From NCBI GenBank assembly GCA_026122225.1, contig JANEZZ010002066.1:434001-498000 (forward strand): a DNA stretch of 64,000 nucleotides, given 5' to 3'. This DNA is from Heloderma charlesbogerti. Lineage: Eukaryota > Chordata > Lepidosauria > Squamata > Helodermatidae. The notes below the pieces were generated by a model that saw only the letters and a list, made by a program, of their open reading frames with translations, was not told the DNA's origin and made no database searches. The translations under genes and the position numbers were made by a program. Positions 1-10,145 of this stretch are shown here, one piece after another; within the stretch, counting starts at the first letter, position 1, and every line of letters starts with the position of its first letter.

Positions 1-65
1 TTGAACTGTGAGCCAAAAAATTCCTACATGATTCCCAAAGGGCAACCAGTAATAAACCCACACTG

Positions 66-275
66 CTTAGGGGAGGGTGGGAGGGAGCTGCGTTGAGCCA
101 GAGAGCTGAGTTTGAGAAGGGGGCTGAGTTTAAGGCAACTCAGCCTGCCCCTCCTTGCATGGTGGTGCCACTGGGGTGCACCAATCAAAGGCCCCTGCAT
201 CATGTCACCCCACCCACCCGCAATGCCCCCCCCCTTTTAGCCAGACAAGCTGGCGCTGGGTGAGGGCATTTGCGA
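66..275 (+). repeat. Shared unit U, copy 1
   Basis: A conserved ~190-bp unit runs from GCTGCGTTGAGCCAGAGAG, through a CCAAT-containing stretch (CACCAATCAAAGG) and a C-tract, to GACAAGCTGGCGC and GTGAGGGCAT. Copies are found near 6.40-6.58 kb (+), 26.29-26.49 kb (-) and 27.67-27.83 kb (+). Here it is continuous with the YR-element tail. In the copies at 6.4 and 27.7 kb it is preceded by a GC-rich block instead. It may be a terminal or LTR-like region of a retroelement; identity is unknown. Confidence 0.6.
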
Positions 276-332
276 GCAGAGATGGGTTAAAGAAGACGCA
301 GACAACAAGCTTGGGTTGAAAATTGGGCCACA

Positions 333-338
333 TTTATT
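333..338 (-). terminator. Poly(A) signal AATAAA in YR-element tail
   Basis: The minus strand reads TTTCAATAAATGTGG downstream of the hydrolase stop. The same signal is conserved in the second tail copy at about 26.22 kb, so it is probably the element's own 3' processing signal. Confidence 0.45.
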
Positions 339-675
339 GAAATAGCTGCAAAGGGGTAACTAGGATGGGCATCTAACTGTGTCAGTGGCTAGCTGGCACT
401 TCTTGGGTGAAAACATACCCAGCCTGAGGGGTGGTGGTGATCTCACCATCCCTCCGGACTGCCCTTTCTGGGGGAGGTAGACCTTCCGGTGTCACCCCCA
501 ACCTGATGCCGCGAAACACCTGGGTGAGTGAGTAGGGTTGGTCTCCCAGGCAACCCTTATCCCCCCGCTGAGCCGCACAACCCATTCGGGGGGCCCTCAG
601 GCATCACCTGTCACCATAAGATGCCTCTGCATGCACACCATCCCTACTTTCCTGTTTTGCCCGTCCTAGCCGCCA

Positions 676-1310
676 CAGGAGTCACAAGCCTAGAGCTTGT
701 GAAACTCCCCCCACCTGCGCAGAAGAACTTCCCGCAGGCCCCTTTGCAGATCAGACAGACATATGTTATTCACTAAATGAGACAGGCGGACACAGTCCTA
801 CCTGTAACACTCCCTCCATGTCCACAGAATTCCCTGGCGGGTGGTGCATCCATCACCTCATTCACCTGGCAATAAGCCATTTCTCTGTGCACTTTCCAAC
901 GTGCCCTGCCACTGGCAACGTTATTCCATTCCTTCCCATTGATCCATGGGAGCAGTGAGGGCTGCAATAGGCTACTTCCGGCCAGGTATGCCGGACCACC
1001 TGTATCTCAACCAAGGCCTGTTCCATCAGGTCCTCGCCTGGCTTACAGCCGAAGTCATTCCCTCCAATGTGCAGCACCTGGACCTGCGGAGGAAGACTGA
1101 CAAACTTGGTGGGACAGAGTGAGGAGGGGACTGCCAACGTATGCCACGTCTATGGAGCCACTGGATCTTAATGTGACAGGGTGACAGAAGCTGAATTCTG
1201 AAGAAGACATACAAGCTCTTCATGCAGCTCCAGACATCAAAACGTGCCCATGTAAGAGCACCCGTACCGGCGTACAACGAGTCTGCTGGTCTAAGGAAGA
1301 AGCACATTAA
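676..1310 (-). pseudogene. SGNH-hydrolase relic of the YR retrotransposon
   Basis: Three frames on the minus strand together give an SGNH-like hydrolase of the kind carried by vertebrate Ngaro elements. The first gives WLHRRGIRW, then VLHIGGNDFG (the block III GGND motif) and ALVEIQVVRHTWPEV. A frame change gives WNNVASGRARWKVHREMA. A third frame ends DLQRGLREVLLRRWGEF followed by a stop. The expected GDS/GHS nucleophile block and the final D-x-H block are not intact to my eye. In the family the enzyme is a predicted esterase/hydrolase of unknown role in the retrotransposon cycle. The frameshifts make this a pseudogene. A CR1-type esterase domain is the main alternative, but the adjacent recombinase relic favours Ngaro. 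Confidence 0.7.
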
Positions 1311-1734
1311 GGGAAACTACACAATTGCCCTTAAGTCAACAGAAAACCGTTGAAGTGATAAAAACGGAGGCCCCTCCTCAGACCCGTGGCATGCCATAAA
1401 ACCCATAAGGTGCCGCCAGAGCATAATCCGTTGACTTGCGTTTGGCCGTGGGCCACTGCCGTGCCCTTGCCATGCCAATCAATTTGATCACCAAATATGT
1501 AAATGGATTACTTTGGGCGAGACCTGTACTTTGCAGCAAATCAAGGCCCTCCGGGACAAGTCGGCCTTGTGAGCCCAGACCAACCCTGCATTCCGTTAGG
1601 GCTGCTACGTGGAACAGGGAAACGTCTTATTGGAAAGCTCCAATGGAGGGCCATTACCCCTGGAGCCCGAAAGGGGCATCCGGAGAGAGAGGGTGGTTAA
1701 TTTACTAATGCAGGCAAACATCTGTGCCCAACAC

Positions 1735-2210
1735 TATCTTGCACGCCGAAACCTAAATTCTGACATGGAGTCAGTGAAACCCACCTTTGTGGGCTGGAAG
1801 GCTAAATGGCCAGCTTGCGACTTATGATCCCAAATAGTCTGTTGTTCCTTACGGAGGCGTGAAATTGTGGCCAATGATCTATAGATAACGGCCATGAATC
1901 CTATCGCTGAGGTTTTGCCTAATGTGCAGCACACAAACCCTGCTCTGTCGCAGGCGGCTCCTGTACGGAAAGCCATGGAATGCAGGCTGGCATGCCTGGC
2001 TTCAGTATCCCGATCTCCCATAGTACTGCAAGGATGGGATCTGGGAATGGAGCACCCACGGGGCTAAGGCCCGGAAGATGTTGACCTAATTTCATGACAA
2101 GGCATCGACAATTGGGTTTGCCTAACCCGACACATGGTGGACCCAGAACCAGATGTTGTAATACTGACTCTGGAGTGCGAACACACTGAAACATGACATG
2201 ACCCTCCAAT
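1735..2210 (-). pseudogene. Tyrosine recombinase relic of the YR retrotransposon
   Basis: The minus strand encodes LHSMAFRTGAACDRAG, then TLGKTSAIGFMAVIYRS. This resembles the C-terminal half of a DIRS/Ngaro tyrosine recombinase: the H-x-x-R box inside a HS-FR-GAA motif, then an LG-(R/K)-S-A block that leads to the nucleophilic tyrosine of IYR. Such enzymes integrate the circular DNA copy of the element without making a target duplication. The upstream portion containing the first catalytic arginine is not clear and frames are broken. It sits between the gag-like relic and the hydrolase relic, as in Ngaro elements. A phage or Crypton recombinase is less likely given the SGNH neighbour. Confidence 0.6.
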
Positions 2211-3449
2211 TTCGGGAGGACGGAGAATTAATAACGTGGTCATGTTGTCATAGCGAAGGGGGGGGGGTTACTGACTTGGCTATAAGGTTATCCCTCAATG
2301 TGCTTGGCGGGGGCAGCAGCCTCCACTCTACAGGCCTTTACCCACTGCACGATTGGACCTGCCCTAAGAATCTGAAACCCCTTGGGGTAGGAGTGGACCC
2401 ATGTGAGTCCTCAGTCCGGCTTTGAGGAGAGGCTCACGCTTCCGAAAGGAGGTGGCATTAAAGCCCTACTAAGTTGAAGCCATGCCTGATGTATAACTAC
2501 TTGGAGCTGTGCCTAACGGACCTGAAAATTGTCCTGAGGGAGGTGAGAATAACACCTAAGGGTATTGGATTGGCTTCACCGAATGTTGCTGTGGGAGACA
2601 GGCCCTCAGCCTTTGTGAGCTAAGGGGCACCGAAGTAACAGAAAAGGGGAAGCAATACTTGCGTTAGGTCAGAACAATGACTACCATCTTTGGACTCCAT
2701 GTAGCACATGCCCATCAGGAACCCGTGGCCAGGATCCCAGACAAAGACAGCTGCCTCATCAAAGAGGTGTGACACACTGAGAAGAGATGATCAGGGATCT
2801 CTTGATAATTGACTGGCCCTCAGGAAAGAGAGGTTACGAATCAGGATAAACTCCCTAGAGGATTTCCTGGGCACCATTTTGAGAAGGGAGATCCCTAGAA
2901 TAGCTAACGGGGTGTGGGAAAAAGGGGGGGGCTAAAACCCTTCTGCCAGTACTGCATTGTTAACCTCTCCTGAACCTGTCGACGCCTAGCGAGAGAAATG
3001 TTGCTTATGAGGTAGGGATGGTCTATGTTGACCTAAAGAAAAAATGCTAGGGGGCCTTAGAACCCAGCAAAAACCGCGTTCCCCCAGTTGGGTAGTGTCT
3101 TAAAGCCGGAGTATCGGCGCCAACCTTACTAGGCATTGGCCATCCAGAGTTTCCTACTGCCTCGGCTTTTCCAAGGGGACCCTACCCTCCCCGAGCATTG
3201 GACAAGAGGTGCATGAGTGCTGACTGCTACAAGGGATCATTCACGATGAAAACTGCACGTGTCCTGGGAGCATGTGCCCATTGGGGCTTTACTCCCAGCA
3301 CAGATAGCAGTGCTGAAGCAGCGGACCCGCCATAGGCCGAGGGCCAGTGCGGGAGACCACCTGGTGAATGTGGCCACTGCCAGATCTGTTGCCGACCCCA
3401 GCTGGGAAGGAGTCAAAATTGGAGTGAAAGGTCCTGGTCAAACAGGTCC

Positions 3450-4558
3450 TTACGCAGAGAAGGGCAATGGCGGACCTCCTGCGAGAGGCCTAAACAAGCC
3501 ATTCGCACACCTCCTCGGGCGAAAGACATTACGAGAAGGAGTAGCCCTGGTGACAATACAACTCGCCAGATTAGCGTAGGGATCTGATATGCCCCTTAGG
3601 TGGATGTCCAAAACGGGCGGGGGCAGGCGAGGGATCCTAATTAATCCAGGAAAAAACCCTGTAAGATGATGCATTAAGCGGCTGGGGTTACTGGGGTGTG
3701 ACTGACGGAGCTGCAGGCGGCCCGAGCGTCATATAGGGAGATGACATTGGGAGGGACAGCCGCCCCCAGGTAGGTAAGCTAAGGCAGCAACCCCACAGCC
3801 CTAAGGGTCACCCGTCTGAACAACTGGGGTGAGGTGCAGTCATCTCACCCATATCCAGGGCAGGCGTGTCTGGGTCCCCGGGAGCAAGGGAGGTGATACC
3901 ACTTGCATTGCTCCTGATGGAGATGCCTCATGAGGGCAGACCGCCTTCAGGTGTGCTGTGTCGCCTGGGCGAAACCCCAAGGAGGAGGATGTTGCTTGAA
4001 TCACTGCTGACAGAGATGACGCAGGAAGGTGGACTGCCTACAGTGGTGGGGTGCTGCCATGGTGAACCTGCGAAGGCGCGATGGAGGCCTCAATGGCGTC
4101 CGGGTGCCCTGAACCCAGAGACGAGCTGTACCAATCGTGGGCACACTCTGATCCCCAGCTGGAAAAAACCGAGGTTGTTGCTTGTGCGCCCAGGGAAGAT
4201 GAGGCAGCAGAAGGGAGGAGCTCCACTGAAGGCGGTGAGCCTTCTGGAAGAGCCGATGAAGAGGAGGTGGATGCCTCAATAGCGTCCAGGCGATCTGAAA
4301 TAGAAAGGAACAACGAGCGTTGGGTCTGCTGTTGTGTTCGCTTGTGCTGGACCACTGAGGATTTTTGTGCCTGGCCAGGGGAGGAGGAGGGATCCACGAG
4401 GAACACTCAGCAGCTTCCAAACGAGAAAAAATTGATGCCAGTACCAGGTCTGCGTCCACATCAGAGTCAGAATCAGGCCTTGGCAGCGGACTTCTGGGGC
4501 GGGGGGGCGGGGCCCTCCCCTTCCCTTTCTTACCACCCTGGCCCTTCTTAGGAGGCAT
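3450..4558 (-). pseudogene. gag-like ORF1 relic of the YR retrotransposon
   Basis: The minus strand opens with MPPKKGQGGKKGKGRAPPP, a basic, proline-rich N-terminus followed by an acidic DSDSDVDADL stretch and Ser/Pro-rich sequence. Reading continues only by changing frame, through a Ser/Ala-rich block with the repeated motif DAIEAS, then a segment at about 3450-3674 ending in FRPLAGGPPLPFSA. I assign it as gag-like from its position upstream of the recombinase and hydrolase relics and from its composition; no catalytic domain or zinc knuckle is visible. It is a dead copy with at least one frameshift. Confidence 0.45.
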
Positions 4559-4587
4559 GATGCAGGAGGTGAATTAAGCAAGCTATC

Positions 4588-5052
4588 TGTCAGGGTGGAC
4601 ACTGAGCCCATAGAATCCCAGAGTAGTTCTAATGCTGAGGAACAGCAGTCGCTCCTGGGAGAGGAGCGCGCTCCTCTTTCCCAGGACCAACAGCTAATGG
4701 AGATTCCTCCCCCCCACATTCCTAGTTTTAGTTAGCAGTCCAGGGAGTGACCGAGCACAGATAGCAGACTTAGTGAAGGCGCGCACTCAACGGCTGCGCC
4801 CCGAGGATCTAAGGGAAAAGGGGAGGGATTCTCCCTAGTCCTTATATTCAGGGGTCTGCCAGTAATTGCTTTTCAAACGGGGACCAACTGTTCCAACTTA
4901 GGGCATAGGGATGCTGCTGCTCAGATCTAGTTGATACCTGTAGAGTTGTTAAGTTGCAAAGGAAGAATAAAGCTTTGAAAAGAATCCCTTTGTCTGTGTC
5001 TGGACTTGGCTACTGGATTAGACTGAGAGAGCCCTCTAAGGAGCCCTTGACA
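4588..5052 (+). mobile_element. Solo LTR with 5-bp target duplication CTATC
   Basis: The element starts TGTCAGGG and ends CCCTTGACA, giving the TG...CA boundaries of an LTR with short inverted ends. It is flanked on both sides by an exact CTATC. An AATAAA followed by a T/G-rich stretch lies at about 4967, consistent with a plus-strand polyadenylation site. Length is 465 bp and no internal coding region is attached, so it is a solo LTR left by LTR-LTR recombination. A 5-bp duplication fits Ty3/gypsy or some ERV integrases; I cannot choose. It sits inside the decayed YR retrotransposon and is therefore younger. Confidence 0.8.
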
Positions 5053-5366
5053 CTATCAAAGAGTTAATAAAGCCGCTGGGCACCCCAGACAATAGGCAGC
5101 CACCCCACAGTCTTAAGATCTGTGGGTATGAGTTCCAGACCGAGACAGAGAGGCCTGGGGATGAAGATGGGAGCGCTGCACTACCGTTTAGATAGAAAAT
5201 CAGATTTTCAAGAGGCGCAGCCAGGGGCCAAAGGTGATGGAGCTGCGTTTGAGCGCGGGCGCCCACAGCCGAGGGCACCCTGTCACGGGAGGCACCAAAC
5301 AGGCAGTCGCCGCTGTTACGCAATTTTATTAATTAAATATTTAATAATCGTAATTTAATTAATTTT

Positions 5367-5412
5367 TATTATTATTATTATTAATATTAATATTATTATT
5401 ATTATTTATTTA
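5367..5412. repeat. (TTA)n-rich low-complexity tract
   Basis: Imperfect ATT/TTA repeats at the edge of the YR-element remnant, followed by TTATTTAATTAA. Confidence 0.8.
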
Positions 5413-5429
5413 ATTAAAGCTTTCTTTTC

Positions 5430-5622
5430 ATACAAACATAGGAAGCTGCCTTATACTGAGTCAGACCCTGGGTCCATCTAGCACAGAATTGTTAACACTG
5501 ACTGGCAGCAGCAGATCTCCAAAGTTCCAGGCAGGATTCTTTCGTAGCCCTACCTGGAGACGCTGGGGATTAAACCTGGGGCCTTCCGCATGCCAAGCAT
5601 GTGCTCTACCACTGAGCAGCAG
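5430..5622 (-). mobile_element. tRNA-Ala-like SINE
   Basis: On the minus strand the head reads GCTCAGTGGTAGAGCACATG (A box) and then GGTTTAATCCC (B box), resembling tRNA-Ala. The body contains the CTGCTGCCAGTCAGTG and TCTGACTCAGTATAAGGC motifs, and the 3' end is GCAGCTTCCTATGT. The head abuts an (ATT)n tract. A related, interrupted copy lies at 53.4-54.9 kb. SINEs of this type are abundant in squamates. Confidence 0.75.
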
Positions 5623-5630
5623 CTCTTCCT

Positions 5631-5631
5631 A

Positions 5632-5676
<45 letters not shown>

Positions 5677-5680
5677 TATT
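5631..5680. repeat. (ATT)n microsatellite
   Basis: About 14 near-perfect ATT units beside the SINE head. Confidence 0.9.
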
Positions 5681-5689
5681 TTTTGGGTG

Positions 5690-6397
5690 GGAGGGGGAGA
5701 CGTCCCAAGCCAATGGGAGGCAACCAATCGGGCCGTGATGTACACGCCCCGACTCGGCTCAGCAGCCAGGCGCCCCTCCAACAGGCAGGCTCTGCTGACC
5801 AGGGGGGGGGCAGTCAGACCGTCGCTTGGAGCGCTGCCGCCGGCAAACACCGGCGCCGCGCTCACCCGCCCGCCGACGCCCCCCGCCGGGAGCAACACCT
5901 CAGCGAGGCCGGCAAGGCGAGGAGGAAGAGGCCGGCAAGGCCGGCGGCTGGGTAGACAGGCCGGCCGGCAGGCGGGCTGTGAGCCGGCCCGGTGGCCGGC
6001 GGGCCCGTCAGGCAAGCAGGTGGGCGTGCGGGCAGGGTGAGCGAGCGAGCGGGCAAGCAAGCGCGCAGGTGGGCAGGCGAGCGGGCAGGAGAGCGAGTAC
6101 ACGAGGAGACCGAGCGGACGGGCGGGCGGGAGGAAAGGAGCCGCCGAAGGAGGGAGGGAGGCAAACAATATCACCAAGCGAAGATTTTGGCGCACAGAAA
6201 CACGCTGGGTCCAGGCAGCTGGAACGAGGATGAAGCCGTTCTCCAGCAGGCCAAAGTCCCTCGTCGTGACCGAGGAGAAAGGAGGGGGCGGGCGCACTGC
6301 AGCCTCAAGAGCTGGGGCCCTCAGCGTGCGTGACGACACCGGTCTCCAGCAGGCCGGTGTCCTTCGTGGTTTCTGGCGGAGCTGTAGTTCTCTCTAG
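5690..6397 (+). repeat. GC-rich, CpG-rich block with GGC/GGGC-type repeats
   Basis: Very high GC, many CpGs and degenerate tandem GCGGGCAGGCGAGCG-like units, mostly between about 5.9 and 6.13 kb. The last ~200 bp, with GGAGAAAGGAGGGGGCGGGC, TCTCCAGCAGG and AGCTGTAGTTCTCTCTAGC, match the block that precedes unit U at 27.3-27.7 kb. Long open frames on both strands follow from the composition. It is probably the GC-rich flank or promoter-side region of the repeat carrying unit U rather than a host gene CpG island. Confidence 0.5.
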
Positions 6398-6583
6398 CTG
6401 CGTTGAGCCAGAGAACTGAGTTTGAGAAAGGGGCTGAGTTTAAGGCAACTCAGCCTGGCCCTCCTTGCATGGTGGTGCCACTGGGGTGCACCAATCAAAG
6501 GCCGCTGCATCATGTCACCCCACCCACCCGCAATGCCCCCCCCCTTTTAGCCAGACAAGCTGGCGCCGGGTGAGGGCATGTCT
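6398..6583 (+). repeat. Shared unit U, copy 2
   Basis: Starts GCTGCGTTGAGCCAGAGAAC and ends CTGGCGCCGGGTGAGGGCAT. It follows the GC-rich block directly, and after GGGCAT the sequence departs from copy 1, marking a boundary at about 6580. Confidence 0.65.
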
Positions 6584-6767
6584 GGTACCACTACCAGGAA
6601 AGTTCACAGAGTCCTTAAGGCAGGCCTCAGTTAGAAGGTGCAGCAGAATCCAGGCCTTTAACATGAAAAATGGGAAGATTATAGAGTATTCCAAATGCAC
6701 CACAGCACCTCACAGAATCCATTGGAAGGAATGGAGCTCAATTCATTCTCAGGGGTTTCTTTGCAGG

Positions 6768-6870
6768 ATTGTTGTTGTTCAGTCGTTAAGTCGTGTCCGA
6801 CTCTTCGCGACCCCATGGACCATAGCACACCAGGCCTTCCTGTCCTCCGCTCTCTCTATAGGTCAAAGTA
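6768..6870 (-). mobile_element. BovB LINE 3'-end fragment
   Basis: GTTGTTCAGTCGTTAAGTCG and CCGACTCTTCGCGACCCCAT are the reverse complement of the well-known BovB (RTE clade) 3' terminus. The copy is heavily 5' truncated. BovB is typical of squamates and, by horizontal transfer, ruminants. Confidence 0.85.
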
Positions 6871-7592
6871 GTAGATTAGGAGGGCAAGCACAATTTTAAA
6901 AATCCACTCATGCCAGTATGATGATTTCTATTCAAATAAGTTGACCCATTTGTTAAAAGAGTTTTCTGATTGCCTTCTTATAAAAGTCACTTTTATGATA
7001 CTGGAGAAATCCCAAGGGCTTTGCTCAACCATTGCTTAATATTTCACTTACTTTTGTTCTTCTAGTACTCTGGTGTACTCCTCCAAACAGTAGTAATAAT
7101 GTTTAAAATGGTTTCCTTATTCTTTATTCCTAAATATAACCCAATAGAGACAGATTCAGCAGTACATAGCTCACAATCACTCCCACTCCCCCAAGCCACC
7201 CCACCAAATAACCAGACCACCTCACACCCCATAATATATAAGAGTCATTCATGCATTTGCCTGCCTGGAGAGATTCGTAAGCATAATTTGATCTTCCCAT
7301 GATGGTATGATGGCATACACTATTGATCATGATGAAATCCCAGAAGTTCCTTTTCTTGTCATAAACATATTCCCATCATGCCATCACGGGAAGATCAGAT
7401 TATGCTTACACATCTCATCAGGCGGCCAAGATTAAAAGTCAGCCTTGTATATGATGGGGGTGTAAAGTGGACTGGCTATTTGGTGAGAGTGTGATGGGGG
7501 GGTGATCTTGAGCTATGTACTTCTGAAATTAACTTCATTCCTTTTCTTGGTTCATATTTAGGTCATTTACCTTTCTGTTTTGCTACCATTCA
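6871..7592. other. No recognisable feature
   Basis: AT-rich sequence. Pieces around 7.25-7.50 kb show a short inverted relationship (CATAATTTGATCTTCCCATG against CATCACGGGAAGATCAGATT). No family recognised. Confidence 0.4.
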
Positions 7593-7652
7593 TAAGAAGA
7601 GCCCTGCTGGATCAATCTATAGTTCCATCTAGTCCAGCATCCTGCTTCTGTC
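7593..7652 (-). mobile_element. CR1-like 3'-region fragment
   Basis: CATAAGAAGAGCCCTGCTGG and CATCTAGTCCAGCATCCTG are the reverse complement of the motif in the plus-strand CR1 piece ending at about 40.08 kb. Confidence 0.5.
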
Positions 7653-7710
7653 TGTAGTTGTAGGTGTTACGGGGAAGGGGGAGTTGGGGAGAGAGAGACA
7701 GGGAGAAGAG

Positions 7711-7938
7711 GTAGGGATGGACAAGCCCATCTCCATCCGGGACTGGAGAGCTTGACAAACTGCCCCCCCACAGCTGTCAAGGGCTGGTGCGGGAAAAGGG
7801 GCCTGGGCAGCCAACCCCCGCCTCTCACCCTGGCCTCCAGCAGGTGGCAGGGGGAGAGGATAGGTGCCTCCTTCTTTAGCCTGTCCCCACCTGCTATGGC
7901 AGCAGCGGCAAGGGACAAGCTGGTCATTTTCCCTGAAC
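7711..7938 (+). mobile_element. Partial hAT-like element (23.4-kb type)
   Basis: Starts TAGGGATGGACAAGCCCATC and continues like the complete element at 23422-23835 (CTTGACAAACTGCCCC). The right part is lost where the 5S-SINE begins. Confidence 0.5.
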
Positions 7939-8075
7939 ATAGAATCACAGGGTTGGAAAGGTCCTACAAGACCATCAAATCCAACCCCCTCCCCAATGCA
8001 GGAAGCCTGATTCCCAGGTGGTCTCCCATCCAAGTACTAACCAGGGCTGACCCTGCTTAGCTTCCCGTAAGGCCA
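7939..8075 (-). mobile_element. 5S-rRNA-derived SINE, 5' truncated
   Basis: On the minus strand GCTAAGCAGGGTCAGCCCTG, GTTAGTACTTGGATGGGAG and ACCACCTGGGAA match the internal promoter region of 5S rRNA. The tail reads GGATTTGATGGTCTTGTAGG and AACCCTGTGATTCT, as in CR1 3' ends. It is a SINE, not a functional 5S gene, because the 5' third of 5S is missing and the tail is foreign. Confidence 0.85.
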
Positions 8076-8079
8076 GGAA

Positions 8080-8748
8080 AACTTACGGGAAAACAGAAAA
8101 CGGCCAGCCTCTCCTGCACCATTGCCTCTGTAGCAAAGATAGAGGAAGGAGGAGAGGCACTGCCTTCTTCCCCTCTCCTTGCTGAGGGAGCAGGTGCCTG
8201 AGCTCTTGCCCAGCTCAACACTCCACGAGTCAGGCAAGAGCTCAGGTCTGTGAGCTGGTGTCCTGGGGGCTGAACCAGCAACTTCTCACCAGGCTTCGAG
8301 GCCCAACCGGATGCTCATGACATCCCTAAGAAGAGGTGAACCTTCTGCTTTTGGCAGTAGATATACATCAGCCATTACATCTTGACTGAACCTACCCATA
8401 GCAGTTGTATTATTATCATGCTGCAGTGATAACTATTGGTGCCCATTGATGTCATGTGCACCAATAGTTATCATTGCAGTATAATGGTAAAACTGCTATG
8501 TGTAGATTCATCCCTGGTTACAGGCTTAGTCTCTTCTTCTATGCTGATAGATGCATTCAAGGATTCTAACAGTGGATTCTATTTGTGTTGGCCTTCACAG
8601 CAATGCCTTTAACCTCTGCCACCTAAATGCCAAGACCACATGCTCAGAATGACTGAGCGGAGATCTCTTCATTCCTGCCAGCTGCACTACTTTCATCCAT
8701 ATACTTGCTGATACGCAGTTCTTTACCGATGGATTTGCACATTCATCC
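8080..8748. other. No recognisable feature
   Basis: Ordinary non-coding sequence. A short inverted repeat at 8428-8475 (GATAACTATTGGTG against CACCAATAGTTATC) is the only structure seen. Confidence 0.4.
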
Positions 8749-8895
8749 TAGGAAAGTGCAAATCAGCAAAACTCGAGCTCATTGACGTTCTCCAACTTCC
8801 ATCTAGGGATGTTGGGGGAATCTGTCTTGGGGAGGGGGTGTCAGGCCTGCTAAGCTTTGCACAGCTCAGCTCCCTGGACCAGCGTGAGTCAGTGA

Positions 8896-9442
8896 TAGGG
8901 ATGTACGGATTCCCCACCATAGATTCCAGTGGGGAATCCGCCCGGGGGGGTTGTGATCCATTCCTTCCCCCCCCCCGAATCCTCTGGAGTGGCTCCGCTC
9001 CATGAGGATTCTGTGGAGCCACCTGGCTTGAGGGCCGCTTACCTGGACCCGTTCGCCTCCACGCCGATCGCCATGTTGCTTTAAAAAATGGCGATCGGCA
9101 GGATGTGCCAATAGACTTATATGCAAAATAGAGCCGTGAATCCTGCGTAGTCTTAAAAACATGGCGATTGGCAGGATGTGCCCATAGACTTATAAGCAAG
9201 ATTCATTGCTCTATTTTGCATATAAGTCTATGGGCACATACTGCCGATCGCCATTTTTTAAAGCAACATGGCAATCGGTGCGGAGGCAAATGGGTCCGGT
9301 TAAGCCTCCAGCCAAGTGCCATTCCATGGGGAATCATCCTGGAGCGGAAGTAAGTACAACCATTCTGCTGCAAATTCCGGAGGCCGGCTTCTTTGGAATC
9401 CAGCCTCATTTGAATCCATGGTGGATTTCTCTGACATCCCTA
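8896..9442. mobile_element. hAT-like foldback element (GCGATCGGCAGG type)
   Basis: Ends are TAGGGATGTAC...CATCCCTA. The interior is a large inverted repeat: GCGATCGGCAGGATGTGCC and ATAGACTTATATGC on one side against GCATATAAGTCTATGGGC and CTGCCGATCGCCATTTTT on the other. Related elements lie at 17821-19212 and 47318-48692. The flanking 8-mers (GTCAGTGA, CTTGGGGA) do not match, so one edge may be rearranged. Confidence 0.6.
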
Positions 9443-9686
9443 CTTGGGGAAGCTTGTGGACTTCCACCACAGGCCAAACCACTCATGCTCTCCTTGCTGA
9501 TGCTGCTGATACCAGCAAGGAGAGTGTGAAGAGTTGTGGTAGGCGGTAGCAGTGGCAGTGGCAGGGTGGGAGCTAGGAGGGGAGTACCATGGCACTACCC
9601 CCCTGGCTCCCACCCTGCCTCTGCCACTGAGCAATCACCCCGCTCTCTTCCAGGCACCTGCAGCAGCAGGAGGAACAGGTGGTGGT

Positions 9687-9688
<2 letters not shown>

Positions 9689-9719
<31 letters not shown>
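9689..9719. repeat. (TG)n microsatellite
   Basis: Uninterrupted TG run of about 15 units inside the nested hAT cluster. Confidence 0.95.
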
Positions 9720-9721
<2 letters not shown>

Positions 9722-9912
9722 ACATTTGCACACAAAAACCCAAGCAAGTTACTGGATTTCCAGAAAATGCCCCCCACTTGAATTGCAAATGCAAGCAAAG
9801 CCAGGGGGAGCGGAGAAATCTGGTGAGCCCTAAAAGGGCCAGGTTTCCCCATGATGGCCATCCCTACTTCCAACTTGAAGCTTCTTCCTACTTGAGACCC
9901 TATCAGATTGTG

Positions 9913-9957
<45 letters not shown>
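9913..9957. repeat. (CT)n microsatellite
   Basis: CT run with one TT interruption, at the position of a T-rich tract in the 32073-type host element. Confidence 0.95.
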
Positions 9958-9958
<1 letters not shown>

Positions 9959-10145
9959 GCATGAAAGTCCATGTGTATTTCCATGCATATTTTTCCAAAT
10001 AAATTTATCATTTGTGCATGCTTTTGAGATATACAAATTCTTCTCCCATTGATTAAAGCGTATTTGTACACATTTTTCATGCACATTTCTCAAATGTACG
10101 CATACTCTTGAACACATTTTTTTATATTTGTGAATCACATTACAA

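Larger units (their letters stand above)
1..5330 (-). mobile_element. Decayed tyrosine-recombinase (Ngaro/DIRS-like) retrotransposon
   Basis: Read on the minus strand this holds, in order, a gag-like coding relic starting MPPKKGQGGKKGKGR, a tyrosine recombinase relic, an SGNH-hydrolase relic, and a 3' tail with an AATAAA signal. That combination is known from Ngaro-type YR retrotransposons of vertebrates. The tail sequence recurs near 25.1-26.5 kb, and the short motif GGCGGCTAGGACGGG appears both just after the hydrolase stop and at the tail's outer edge, as split direct repeats would give. All frames are broken by stops and shifts. I could not recognise a reverse transcriptase between the gag-like and recombinase relics, so that part is deleted or too degraded. 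The left end lies beyond the window and the right limit near 5.3 kb is approximate. A solo LTR interrupts it. Confidence 0.65.
8804..9866. mobile_element. hAT-like element, TSD CTTCCATC/CTTCCAAC
   Basis: Begins TAGGGATG, ends CATCCCTA, with flanking 8-mers matching 7 of 8. It sits inside an older hAT-like element and itself contains a further TAGGGATG...CATCCCTA element plus a (TG)n tract. Confidence 0.7.

Noticed and set aside
5553..5622. Functional tRNA-Ala gene (minus strand)
   Set aside because: The A and B boxes are tRNA-like but the acceptor stem is not formed and the sequence continues into a SINE body.
5629..6339. 236-codon minus-strand open frame and overlapping plus-strand frames
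   Set aside because: Driven by the GC-rich block and an (ATT)n tract that translates to poly-Asn; no recognisable protein.
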